From positions 124,001 through 188,000 of the forward strand of contig NZ_SJOD01000004.1 of NCBI RefSeq assembly GCF_004331175.1: DNA of 64,000 bases, given 5' to 3'. Shown here piece after piece: positions 30,353 to 38,098 of the stretch (position 1 is its first letter; each line of letters starts with the position of its first letter). Under the pieces are notes generated by a model. It ran no database searches. It had not been told where the DNA came from and was given only the letters and a program-made list of their open reading frames with translations. Source of the stretch: Acinetobacter sp. ANC 4178. GTDB taxonomy: Bacteria > Pseudomonadota > Gammaproteobacteria > Pseudomonadales > Moraxellaceae. The position numbers and the translations under genes are program-made.

Positions 30353-31045
30353 TTACATATTCTCTAAGGCCTTTATTACAGCGAGTGCCGTATTTTTGGC
30401 TGAAAATGGATTCTGTCCTGTAATTAAAGTACCGTCTTCAACCACGTGAGGGGCAAATGGAATTAGACATTTAGAAAAATCTGCTCCATGCTGTTTTGCT
30501 CGTTGTTCGGCATTGTATGGAACTTTTTTGGCAACACCTGCCAGTATTTCCTCTGTCCAAGTGAACCCTGTCATTTTCCGACCATCAATCAGGTATTTTC
30601 CATTGGACAGTTTGACGTTGAGCAAACCACAGTAACCATGACACACTGCCGAAACAATCCCGCCATCTTCGTAAATATTTCGGGTGATTTGTTGCAACGC
30701 TGGATCATCTAGAAAATCAAACATCACGCCGTGACCACCAGTGTAATAAATGGCGTCATAATCTTGCCAATTCACTTGAGAAGGTTGCAATGTCTGTTCG
30801 AGCAGTTGCATAAAAGCGGGGTCGTTTTTATGGGCAAGAACGGAAGGATCTGCCACAAATTTACCCAATGATTTAGGTTCTAAGGGAGACAAACCTCCGT
30901 TTGGACTCACAATATCTTGCACATAACCTTTTTTTGCAAATTCATCATACGCATGTGTGAGCTCGCCTAACCACAAACCCGTAGGGCGGTCTATACCTTC
31001 ATATTTCGAAACATTCGTCACGACATGCAATATTCGCTTCGTCAT
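30353..31045 (-). CDS. DJ-1/PfpI-family protein, cytoplasmic (Hsp31/glyoxalase III-like)
   Basis: 230 residues, a class-I glutamine-amidotransferase-like fold. The catalytic elements are the acid E28 (PTGLWLGELTHAY) and the nucleophile C135 with H136 in IVSAVCHGYCG; YYTGGHGVMFDF forms the oxyanion region. Relatives of this length act as glutathione-independent methylglyoxal glyoxalases or deglycase-like chaperones. No signal peptide is present. It diverges from the merR gene, and copy 4 of the MerR-type site lies in the shared intergenic region. It is paralogous to the exported protein at 31743. Confidence 0.85.
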   Translation of the reverse strand: MTKRILHVVTNVSKYEGIDRPTGLWLGELTHAYDEFAKKGYVQDIVSPNGGLSPLEPKSLGKFVADPSVLAHKNDPAFMQLLEQTLQPSQVNWQDYDAIYYTGGHGVMFDFLDDPALQQITRNIYEDGGIVSAVCHGYCGLLNVKLSNGKYLIDGRKMTGFTWTEEILAGVAKKVPYNAEQRAKQHGADFSKCLIPFAPHVVEDGTLITGQNPFSAKNTALAVIKALENM

Positions 31046-31127
31046 TTTATTCTCCAGTTGTTTTTTTAATTGTTTTCAACATTTCAATGCTACCTGTTGC
31101 ATTGCAAAATGTATTTGAGTTTTCTGT

Positions 31128-31158
31128 ATGATAGGTCTAAAGTTAACTTTAAGGTCAA
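31128..31158 (-). promoter_or_regulatory. MerR-type promoter/operator, copy 4 (DJ-1 gene; also next to merR)
   Basis: Reverse strand: -35 TTGACC (31153-31158), 19-base spacer TTAAAGTTAACTTTAGACC (31134-31152), -10 TATCAT (31128-31133). Its edge is 14 bases from the merR ATG at 31172, so the same bound regulator would sit on the merR leader and could repress its own gene, as is usual for divergent MerR loci. Confidence 0.83.
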
Positions 31159-31171
31159 GCGGAACTTTAAA

Positions 31172-31606
31172 ATGAATATTAGTGAATTATCTAAATTAAG
31201 TGGATTGAATACACCGACTATTCGATATTATGAGCAAATTAAGCTGTTGCCAAAGGCAAAACGACTGGCAAACGGTTATCGTAAATATTCTGAAGATGAC
31301 CTAAGACAACTCAACCTGATTAAACAAGCTCAGCAAGTGGGTTTCACCCTTGAAGAAATTAAATCTTTAATTCCAGCCAATATTTCAAATTGGGATCATG
31401 GGAAATTGATTGAAACCTTGAGTGAAAAAGTCAAGGAAATTACCAAAATGCAGAAAATGCTATCGGAAAATAAAAAAAACTTAATTCAACTAATTGAAAC
31501 AATTCAGAATAAACCACAAGACATGAGCTGTGAAGATAATGCGAAACGTTTGATGGATATTTATTACTCAGAAACTGAAGCACCCCTGAAGACCAATAAT
31601 GCTTAA
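31172..31606 (+). CDS. MerR-family transcriptional regulator
   Basis: 144 residues. The start is set at 31172 (MNISELSKLSGLNTPTIRYY); the frame is open upstream but through promoter sequence. The N-terminal winged helix includes YYEQIKLLPKAKRLANGYRK and YSEDDLRQLNLIKQAQQVGF, followed by a long dimerisation coiled coil (residues about 75-115) and a short effector tail with the sole cysteine, C120 (DMSCED). Metal sensors of this family need more cysteines, so a thiol-reactive electrophile or small organic ligand is more likely. Five matching 19-bp-spacer sites flank neighbouring genes, making it the probable local activator. Confidence 0.9.
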   Translation: MNISELSKLSGLNTPTIRYYEQIKLLPKAKRLANGYRKYSEDDLRQLNLIKQAQQVGFTLEEIKSLIPANISNWDHGKLIETLSEKVKEITKMQKMLSENKKNLIQLIETIQNKPQDMSCEDNAKRLMDIYYSETEAPLKTNNA

Positions 31607-31681
31607 AAAACAGCAAATTGACTTTATTTTTTATAAAATTATAAAAATATGTAAATTCGTCTAAAAGCATAAAAAACGGCC

Positions 31682-31712
31682 TTGACCTTCAACTTAACTT
31701 TAATCTTACACT
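31682..31712 (+). promoter_or_regulatory. MerR-type promoter/operator, copy 5 (exported DJ-1 gene)
   Basis: -35 TTGACC (31682-31687), 19-base spacer TTCAACTTAACTTTAATCT (31688-31706), -10 TACACT (31707-31712). It is the least symmetrical copy: the left arm reads TTCAACTT in place of TTAAAGTT. Confidence 0.78.
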
Positions 31713-31742
31713 CTATCATGAACGTTATTTGAGGAAATGATC

Positions 31743-32597
31743 ATGATGGAATTTCAGAATATCCGCGTCAGTTTGAATAAGCCTAAGGCAAAACTCTTTT
31801 GGCTCTCCTTCATTGTATTGTTCACCACACTTTTATTTTCAAGTACCTTTACGCAAGCTCAAGCTACTGAATTCAGCAGCACTGAACCGACAAAAATAAA
31901 GCCCAAAGGTAAAATTTTAATTGTCATGACCAATCATGCTAAATATCCTTCTCGTGAAGATACAACAGGGCTTTGGGTTACAGAGTTAACGCATTTTTAT
32001 GATGTTGCCACAGCAGCAGGTTATGAAATGGACTTCATTAGCCCCAAAGGTGGAAGCATACCGCTAGATGAACGTAGCCAAAAATCTAGCTATATGGATA
32101 AAGAAGCCCGTGCACATTTGGCTGATCCAGATTTCATGACGCGTTTAAACCATACAATGAAACCAAGTGAGGTTAAAGCATCTGATTATAAAGCCATTTA
32201 TTTCACTGGCGGTCATGGCGTCATGTGGGATTTCCCCAATAATGCTGAGCTTGTAAGCTTAAGTGAGCAAATTTATCGTCAAGGTGGGGTCGTGTCAGCC
32301 GTGTGCCATGGTGTTGCTGGATTATTGGCTTTAAAAGATGAACAGGGGCAACCTTTAATTGCAAAGCATAAAATTACAGGATTTTCCAATGAAGAAGAAG
32401 CTTTATCGGGGATGAAAAAACAAGTGCCTTTTTTTCTTGAACATGAACTCAAAGCGAAAGGGGCAATATACAAACAAAGTTTAATTCCGTTTACCTCATT
32501 TGTAATTGTTGATGATCGGATTATTACGGGACAAAATCCTCAATCTCCTCGTGAAGTGGGGCAAGCTGTGATGACACGATTAGCACAAATACAATAA
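31743..32597 (+). CDS. DJ-1/PfpI-family protein with N-terminal export signal
   Basis: About 284 residues; three near ATGs (31737, 31743, 31746) make the start uncertain, and 31743 has the best spacing to GAGGA. A hydrophobic stretch (LFWLSFIVLFTTLLFSSTF, then AQA) is a signal peptide or anchor, so the catalytic domain is probably periplasmic. The domain repeats the features of the paralogue at 30353: TTGLWVTELTHFYD (acid), YFTGGHGVMWDFPN and VVSAVCHGVAGLL (nucleophile Cys). It has its own MerR-type promoter. Periplasmic handling of reactive carbonyls is inference. Confidence 0.83.
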   Translation: MMEFQNIRVSLNKPKAKLFWLSFIVLFTTLLFSSTFTQAQATEFSSTEPTKIKPKGKILIVMTNHAKYPSREDTTGLWVTELTHFYDVATAAGYEMDFISPKGGSIPLDERSQKSSYMDKEARAHLADPDFMTRLNHTMKPSEVKASDYKAIYFTGGHGVMWDFPNNAELVSLSEQIYRQGGVVSAVCHGVAGLLALKDEQGQPLIAKHKITGFSNEEEALSGMKKQVPFFLEHELKAKGAIYKQSLIPFTSFVIVDDRIITGQNPQSPREVGQAVMTRLAQIQ

Positions 32598-32645
32598 TCA
32601 CTATTTATTTTTACTTGTTCTTACAGTGACTTTTTAATTGTTGTA

Positions 32646-32675
32646 CCGTACTAAAATCACTGGACTTTAGTACGG
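32646..32675. terminator. Stem-loop between convergent DJ-1 and tauD genes
   Basis: CCGTACTAAA (32646-32655) pairs perfectly with TTTAGTACGG (32666-32675). It may terminate both convergent transcripts, though neither side has a long T-run. Confidence 0.55.
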
Positions 32676-32729
32676 TTACTTCGACTCTACACACGATAAA
32701 GCAGAAAAATATTCTAGCTTATTCAAGCA

Positions 32730-33575
32730 TTAAACTGCTTGAGCATAATAGGGCACAGATCCATTAATAGTTGCACGATGCATTATTCGATGCGCATCTC
32801 CATAATCAAACAGCGCTTTATGCTGTGTGCAACGATTGTCCCAAATTGCGACATCACCTTCTTGCCATTTCCAGCGAATATGAAACTCTTCTTTCACTGC
32901 ATGTGCGAATAAAAAAGTGAGTAACTCTTCACTTTCGGTTTCTGAAAGTTCATTAATACGCGTGGTAAAACCTTCGCTGACAAAAAGCACCTCTTTGCCC
33001 GTTTCAGGATGAGTTCTCACCACTGGATGAACAACAGGAGGATTTTTACGGAAAGTATTTTCCAAACGTTCCCGATCTTCAGATGTAGCACCAAATCGTT
33101 CTAAAGGAAAAGATTTACGAATATCATGTGTTGCAGTCAGACCTCGTAGTTTATTTCTTAAGTCTTCAGACAATTGATTAAATGCGGCTGTGCCACTTGA
33201 CCATAGGGTATCGCCACCAAACTCGGGAATTTTAATCGCTTGCAATACACAACCTAAAGGCGGCGTTTGACTAAAAGTTACATCTGTATGCCAAAGGTCA
33301 TTGTCGCGTAAGTCTTGTTTATGGCTGTCTAGTACAATCACTTCTGGTGCATCTTCTAAAGAAGGGTAAATCGGGTGAATATGTAAAGAACCAAAGGCTT
33401 TCGCTAATTTGACTTGGGATGGTGCTGCCAACTGTTGCTGTCTAAAAAAGATGACTTGGTATTTGTGCAAAGCATCTTTAATTTCATTCGTGAGTTGTTC
33501 ATCGGCTAAATTGAGATCTAAACCCTCAATAATTGCACCAATGTTTGGATTGATTTCTTGAATTTGTAATGACAT
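32730..33575 (-). CDS. tauD: Taurine dioxygenase
   Basis: 281 residues. An Fe(II)/2-oxoglutarate dioxygenase that hydroxylates taurine and releases sulfite and aminoacetaldehyde. Iron ligands are visible as LWHTDVTFSQ (H-x-D) and the distal His in NRCTQHKALFDYGDAHRIMH, with the 2-oxoglutarate-binding Arg following. The start is ATG 33575 (MSLQIQEINPNIGA); a GTG four codons earlier overlaps the ribosome-site region. It is the last gene of tauABCD; the tauC stop lies 12 bases before its ATG. Confidence 0.9.
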   Translation of the reverse strand: MSLQIQEINPNIGAIIEGLDLNLADEQLTNEIKDALHKYQVIFFRQQQLAAPSQVKLAKAFGSLHIHPIYPSLEDAPEVIVLDSHKQDLRDNDLWHTDVTFSQTPPLGCVLQAIKIPEFGGDTLWSSGTAAFNQLSEDLRNKLRGLTATHDIRKSFPLERFGATSEDRERLENTFRKNPPVVHPVVRTHPETGKEVLFVSEGFTTRINELSETESEELLTFLFAHAVKEEFHIRWKWQEGDVAIWDNRCTQHKALFDYGDAHRIMHRATINGSVPYYAQAV

Positions 33576-33587
33576 AACTTTATCCAC

Positions 33588-34460
33588 TTACAACTGTTGA
33601 CCATACCAAGGGGCTAACTCTTTTTGTAACCACCGTAAAAATAATTCAAAACTTACTGCCACAATGGCAATAACGATAATGCCGAGAATCACGACATCGG
33701 TAATTAAAAACTGTGCGGCAGACTGCACCATAAAGCCAATGCCTCGATCTGCTGCAACCAATTCTGCTGCAACCAATGTAGACCAACCCACACCAAGCCC
33801 AATGCGTATTCCTGTTAAAATATGCGGTAACGCTGTCGGTAAAATGACATATTTCAAAACTTGTAAACGCGTTGCACCTAAAGACAATGCCGCACGCTCA
33901 CGATTTTTTTGATGGCTAAGCACACCATGCGCACTACTGATAATAATGGGCGCTAGAATAGAGAAAAAAATCAAAAGTACTTTGGTCGTTTCGCCAATCC
34001 CAAACCAAATCACCAATAATGGTAAATAAGCCAATGGTGGAATGGGGCGCAATAACTCAACCAAAGGATCAAGTACTGCTCGAACCCATTTGTTTAATCC
34101 CATCCATAAACCGACAGGCACACCAATCACAATAGCGGCAATCAAAGCGCCGAATACACGCCCTATACTTTCTGCAAGGTGTTGCCAGAGCGTTGCTTTC
34201 ATAAAACCATGCTGACTTACCTCTACAAACTTTTCCGCGACTGCCGATGGGCTTGGCAAAAAAAGTTCTGGAACAAGCTTTAAGGTTGTAGCAACAAACC
34301 AGAGCATCAAAAGACTCAGCACACTGCCAATACTTAAGATCAAACTAGCGTGACTTTTTATAAATGCCGAAATATATGAGGTATTTTTCTTGCTTGGTGA
34401 AACATTGAAATCAAGCTTTGTATCTGCTGCTGATTCCAATTTCTGAGTTTGTGTATTCAC
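33588..34460 (-). CDS. tauC: Taurine/alkanesulfonate ABC transporter permease
   Basis: 290 residues with about six transmembrane helices. It ends with the binding-protein-dependent permease signature region, including the EAA loop (ERAALSLGATRLQVLKYVILP). GTG start at 34460, directly abutting the tauB TAA, with GGAG just upstream in tauB. The N-terminal 35 residues before the first helix are polar and longer than in many TauC proteins. Confidence 0.88.
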   Translation of the reverse strand: MNTQTQKLESAADTKLDFNVSPSKKNTSYISAFIKSHASLILSIGSVLSLLMLWFVATTLKLVPELFLPSPSAVAEKFVEVSQHGFMKATLWQHLAESIGRVFGALIAAIVIGVPVGLWMGLNKWVRAVLDPLVELLRPIPPLAYLPLLVIWFGIGETTKVLLIFFSILAPIIISSAHGVLSHQKNRERAALSLGATRLQVLKYVILPTALPHILTGIRIGLGVGWSTLVAAELVAADRGIGFMVQSAAQFLITDVVILGIIVIAIVAVSFELFLRWLQKELAPWYGQQL

Positions 34461-35246
34461 TTAGGACTCCAGCGCATGCAATTTTTGATCTTTTAAACGT
34501 TCAAACAATCTTTCTCGTAGTTGAATAAACCTTGGATCCGATTTGATGGAACGAATTGACTCACCAGCTTTATAGCGCTCCGCAAAATCTAAATGTAAGG
34601 TTTCTACAATTGTTCCAGGACGGGCCGTCATCAATACCAATTGATTGCTCAGTAATAAGGCTTCTTCAATATCATGTGTGATTAAGAAAAAACCTTTTCG
34701 CTCTTTAATCCACAAATTCAGCACAAACTCTTGCATACTTTCACGGGTAAAAGCATCAAGGGCTGCAAAGGGCTCATCTAATAAAATAAATGGGGCATGG
34801 CTAATTAAAGCACGGGCAATGCCGACACGCTGTTTCATACCACCCGATAATTCCCAGATATTAGACTCAGCGACATGCGACAAACCCACCGTGTCTAAAA
34901 TAGAAGCGACTTGAGTGCGAATATCAGCAGCTTTTAAGCCTTTCAGTTTCAGAGAAAAAGCGACATTTTCAGCGACATTTTGCCAAGGTAATAAAGCATG
35001 TTCTTGAAAAACCACTGCACGTCGTGCATCTGGTTGATGCAATATTTCGTGATCAATTTTGACGGCACCAGAGCTAATGTGCTGAAAGCCCGCCAAAATA
35101 TTCAATAACGTTGTTTTACCGCAACCAGACTCACCCAAAACCACAGTGATCGATGACTCAGGGACATCCAAACTGATATTTTCAAGCACTGGAATGCTTT
35201 GATTAGGATACGTTAAAGTAATATTTTCGGCTTTTAAAACACTCAT
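34461..35246 (-). CDS. tauB: Taurine ABC transporter ATP-binding protein
   Basis: 261 residues. An ABC ATPase with Walker A GESGCGKTT, Q-loop FQEHALLPWQ, signature LSGGMKQRVGIARAL, Walker B FILLDEPFAALD and H-loop LITHDIEEAL. It energises taurine import with TauA and TauC. The start at 35246 lies 10 bases after the tauA stop. Confidence 0.9.
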   Translation of the reverse strand: MSVLKAENITLTYPNQSIPVLENISLDVPESSITVVLGESGCGKTTLLNILAGFQHISSGAVKIDHEILHQPDARRAVVFQEHALLPWQNVAENVAFSLKLKGLKAADIRTQVASILDTVGLSHVAESNIWELSGGMKQRVGIARALISHAPFILLDEPFAALDAFTRESMQEFVLNLWIKERKGFFLITHDIEEALLLSNQLVLMTARPGTIVETLHLDFAERYKAGESIRSIKSDPRFIQLRERLFERLKDQKLHALES

Positions 35247-35256
35247 ATTGACATCC

Positions 35257-36288
35257 TTAAGGCTGAATAAATGCAGCTGTGACGTTGCCTTGATAATCAG
35301 CTTTCACTTTATCGACTTTGCCTTGTGACTTTAAAAAAGTGGCTGTATCAAAAATATTTTTGGCAAAATCTGTTTTTAAAAGCTCAAGTTGTTGCTGCTG
35401 ATTCAGATAATTGTTCCCAGACAATAACAATGGAATATCTTGAGCATTCGAGCCTGTTAACTGTGCAATTTTGCTGATATTTGCTGAATTACTTTCAAAA
35501 GCTTTAGGATCTTTGTTGTATTCATTAATTTGCTTCAGAGAGGTCTGAACAAATGATTTTAAGAATTCTGGATTTTTTTCTGCAAAGTCTTTACGAACGA
35601 CCCATACATCGAAGGTTGGCGCGCCCCATTCTCCAACTTGTTTTGAATCAGTCAAAATCTTACCTGTAGCACTGGCTTTACTTAAAGCAGGTTCCCACAC
35701 ATAAGTCGCATCAATATCACCACGCTCCCAAGCCGCAGAGATTTCTGGCGGACGTAAATTCACAATTTTCACATCAGCATCAGAAATATTCCAATGCTTT
35801 AAAGCAGAAAGTAAACTGTAATGCGCCGTTGAAACAAAGGGTACAGCAATGGTTTTGCCCTTTAAATCTTCTGGTTTTTTAATGCCTGATTTATTACTCA
35901 CCACAAGTGCTTCAGAACCACCTAATTTTGCAGCCACAAAGAAAACTTCAATGGGTAAGTCACGACTTGTTGCTGCTGCCAAAGGACTCGTACCAATATT
36001 TCCAATGTCGACATCACCAGAAGCAAGCGCATTGACAACATCTGCACCTGTATCAAATTTCTTCCAATTAATAGACTGTTGACTATTTTTTTCATAATCA
36101 CCATCTGCTTGTGCAACTTTAGTCGGGTCAACACCCGTTTGATATGCAATGACAACAGCTTTGGATGATTGTTCAATAGTTTGAGTCGTTTCAGTTACCC
36201 GAGTACTTTTACTTTGGAAATAAACAAATGCAGCAATTGCTACAACGACAATTGCTGTGATGATAAGAGGTTTGGATTTTGAACGCAT
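35257..36288 (-). CDS. tauA: Taurine ABC transporter substrate-binding protein
   Basis: 343 residues. The N-terminus (SKPLIITAIVVVAIAAFVYF) looks like an uncleaved membrane anchor rather than a classical signal peptide, because no AXA site follows directly; the domain is then held at the periplasmic face. The NMT1/SsuA-like binding domain shows FDTGADVVNALASGDVDIGN, IGTSPLAAATSRDLPIEVF and ERGDIDATYVWEPAL, as in TauA. It is the first gene of tauABCD; the promoter lies in the 390-base divergent gap. Confidence 0.88.
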   Translation of the reverse strand: MRSKSKPLIITAIVVVAIAAFVYFQSKSTRVTETTQTIEQSSKAVVIAYQTGVDPTKVAQADGDYEKNSQQSINWKKFDTGADVVNALASGDVDIGNIGTSPLAAATSRDLPIEVFFVAAKLGGSEALVVSNKSGIKKPEDLKGKTIAVPFVSTAHYSLLSALKHWNISDADVKIVNLRPPEISAAWERGDIDATYVWEPALSKASATGKILTDSKQVGEWGAPTFDVWVVRKDFAEKNPEFLKSFVQTSLKQINEYNKDPKAFESNSANISKIAQLTGSNAQDIPLLLSGNNYLNQQQQLELLKTDFAKNIFDTATFLKSQGKVDKVKADYQGNVTAAFIQP

Positions 36289-36681
36289 GGCGATATTTCA
36301 TGTAAAACATTTTCCTTAAAGCCATGCTAATCCTACGGCTATATGATGAAAAATAACTTTAACTGGATTACATATTCATTTTTTGTATTAGGATGGATTG
36401 AGCTTTAGAAATTTTCCCTGAGTAAGCAGGGCCACGCTAAACTCTAAAATAATAGGGTCTAAAAGTAGCATTTTTTTTAAATTTAAATAATTCTATGAAG
36501 ATAGTTTCTTTTTTTATTATTAAAACCATTGCTTTTAAAATTAAAAAATCTTTTATGACATCGGATTATTGCTACTATCAAGCATCGTTTTAAGGGCATA
36601 AGTCATTATTAAAAGCGATCTTTGAGTATTTGATCTCAATCTATTTTTACATCCTGAATTATCTTGATCTAGGAACATTTT
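36289..36681. other. Divergent spacer between tauA and an SDR gene
   Basis: Very AT-rich. It must contain the tau promoter and any sulfur-starvation control site, but I cannot identify a convincing CysB/Cbl-type site by eye. Confidence 0.4.
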
Positions 36682-37389
36682 ATGTTTGATGCGAATAAAC
36701 GTGCCATCGTGGTTGGTGCTTCAAGGGGAATTGGCTTAGGTCTGGTTCATGAATTACTCCATCAGCATTGGCATGTCATGGCGACGATCCGAGATATAAA
36801 CCAAGTCTCTACTGGGTTGAATCAACTGCTTTCTGAGTATCCAGACCAACTTGAATTGACCGAATTAGATTTAAGCCATGTGCAAACGGCTGACAGTTTG
36901 CTCTCTCAATATCATGAAAAATCAATCGATCTGTTGTTGGTTTCTGCAGGTATATTAGGGCCAGAACACCAACGAGTTGAACACTGTACACCCAATGAAA
37001 TTGCTCATCTATTTTGGGTAAATAGCATTGCACCCGTGACGATTGCGAGAAAATTCCTTCCATTGATGAAAGAAAAAAGCGTGATTGCATTTATGAGCTC
37101 TCGCATGGGTAGTATCGCTCTAAATGATGATGGGAGTATGGAGTTGTATCGCGCAAGTAAGGCCGCGCTCAACAGTATTACGCGTGGCTTTGCAATAAAT
37201 GAGGCAATTCCTGCTCAAATTGGTGTATTAAATTTACACCCCGGTTGGGTGCAAACTGAAATGGGTGGAAGTCATGCACCCATCAGTGTAAAAGAAAGTA
37301 CAAGAGGCATTGTGCATGTCATTGAAAACTTTATTGGCAAACGTACACAGCAGTTTGTTGATTTTCAAGGCAATGAAATAGCATGGTAA
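36682..37389 (+). CDS. SDR-family oxidoreductase, C-factor-like
   Basis: 235 residues, classical-type short-chain dehydrogenase with the nucleotide motif VVGASRGIGLG, the active-site Ser in FMSSRMGSIALND and YRASK (catalytic Tyr and Lys). The order and length resemble the CsgA/C-factor-like SDR group. The ATG is preceded by AGGAA. It is monocistronic; the substrate is unknown. Confidence 0.82.
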   Translation: MFDANKRAIVVGASRGIGLGLVHELLHQHWHVMATIRDINQVSTGLNQLLSEYPDQLELTELDLSHVQTADSLLSQYHEKSIDLLLVSAGILGPEHQRVEHCTPNEIAHLFWVNSIAPVTIARKFLPLMKEKSVIAFMSSRMGSIALNDDGSMELYRASKAALNSITRGFAINEAIPAQIGVLNLHPGWVQTEMGGSHAPISVKESTRGIVHVIENFIGKRTQQFVDFQGNEIAW

Positions 37390-37419
37390 TAGTATACCGT
37401 TGCAACTTTTAATTCGGAA

Positions 37420-37557
37420 AACAGCACCTACACCTTTTGAAAAATTTAATGGTGTAGGGGGGAACAAGTGATAGCGGCTATGGTCACGGCTATCTTAATA
37501 TTTCGGGTAATCATGTCAATGGTGCACAGCGAATTTAACCGTTCAGCATCAATATGA
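37420..37557. other. Short relic-like coding tail
   Basis: A plus-strand reading DSGYGHGYLNISGNHVNGAQ followed by RI and a stop (about 37473-37541) looks like the end of a protein but has no start or upstream gene. It may be debris from a lost gene; the identity is unknown. Confidence 0.2.
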
Positions 37558-37580
37558 AAAAGCCCATTTAAAATGGGCTG
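37558..37580 (-). terminator. Terminator for the leftward relic gene
   Basis: GCCCATTT and AAATGGGC form a stem; on the reverse strand it is followed by TTTTT. It lies 45 bases beyond the stop of the formylglycine-enzyme relic, consistent with its former terminator. Confidence 0.65.
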
Positions 37581-37624
37581 TATTCAACTCGCTTTGACTG
37601 CTGATCAGTAGCGTAAAATTAACT

Positions 37625-37992
37625 TTACTGCGAGAGTCTTTTTACAGTTCTAAAACCAACATGACTTGTAGCCAAATCTATTTCCTGAGGTTGACGAGAA
37701 GCTGCACGGTTAACCGTTACCCCAAGGCTGTTTCCAGTTTGCACCTTGAATAAAATACTACCATTGCATCATCTCCACATGATGATGAGGTTGAATAAAA
37801 ACAGCTCCACCACCTTGTTTTTCAGCATCTGTCACTAATGTGTTGCTTCAACAAAAGTAGCAAATTGAGCATTAGTCACTTCTATCTGATCCATCAAAAA
37901 GGCTTTAACTTTAATTTTATGTTCCAACAATGATCGTTCTTCAGGATAAGCATCTTTGACATGAGTTCACTTCACATAGACAAAGTCGGTTA
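37625..37992 (-). pseudogene. Decayed formylglycine-generating enzyme (sulfatase-modifying factor) family gene
   Basis: Reverse-strand fragments in several frames match this family: AYPEERSLLEHKIKVKAFLM, then DQIEVTNAQFATFVEAT; after a frameshift near 37838, LVTDAEKQGGGAVFIQP; an in-frame TAG at 37758-37760 (QW, stop, YFIQGANWKQPWGNG); then a TAA at 37710-37712 and a frame change to NRAASRQPQEIDLATSHVGF with the family C-terminus RTVKRLSQ. About 150 or more central residues, including the catalytic-cysteine region, are deleted. The enzyme family oxidises a sulfatase cysteine to formylglycine, or has related roles. No sulfatase gene is seen nearby. Confidence 0.75.
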
Positions 37993-38098
37993 TATTTAAT
38001 TTCACTCAATATAACCCAAAAGCGTTATTGCACCATTTGATAAACTCATTGTAAGGTCATATCTCTACTTTATAGCAATAAAACTGACAGACTTTACA

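Noticed and set aside
31070..31171. Upstream extension of the MerR frame
   Set aside because: It covers the MerR-type promoter itself, while the domain begins exactly at the ATG at 31172.
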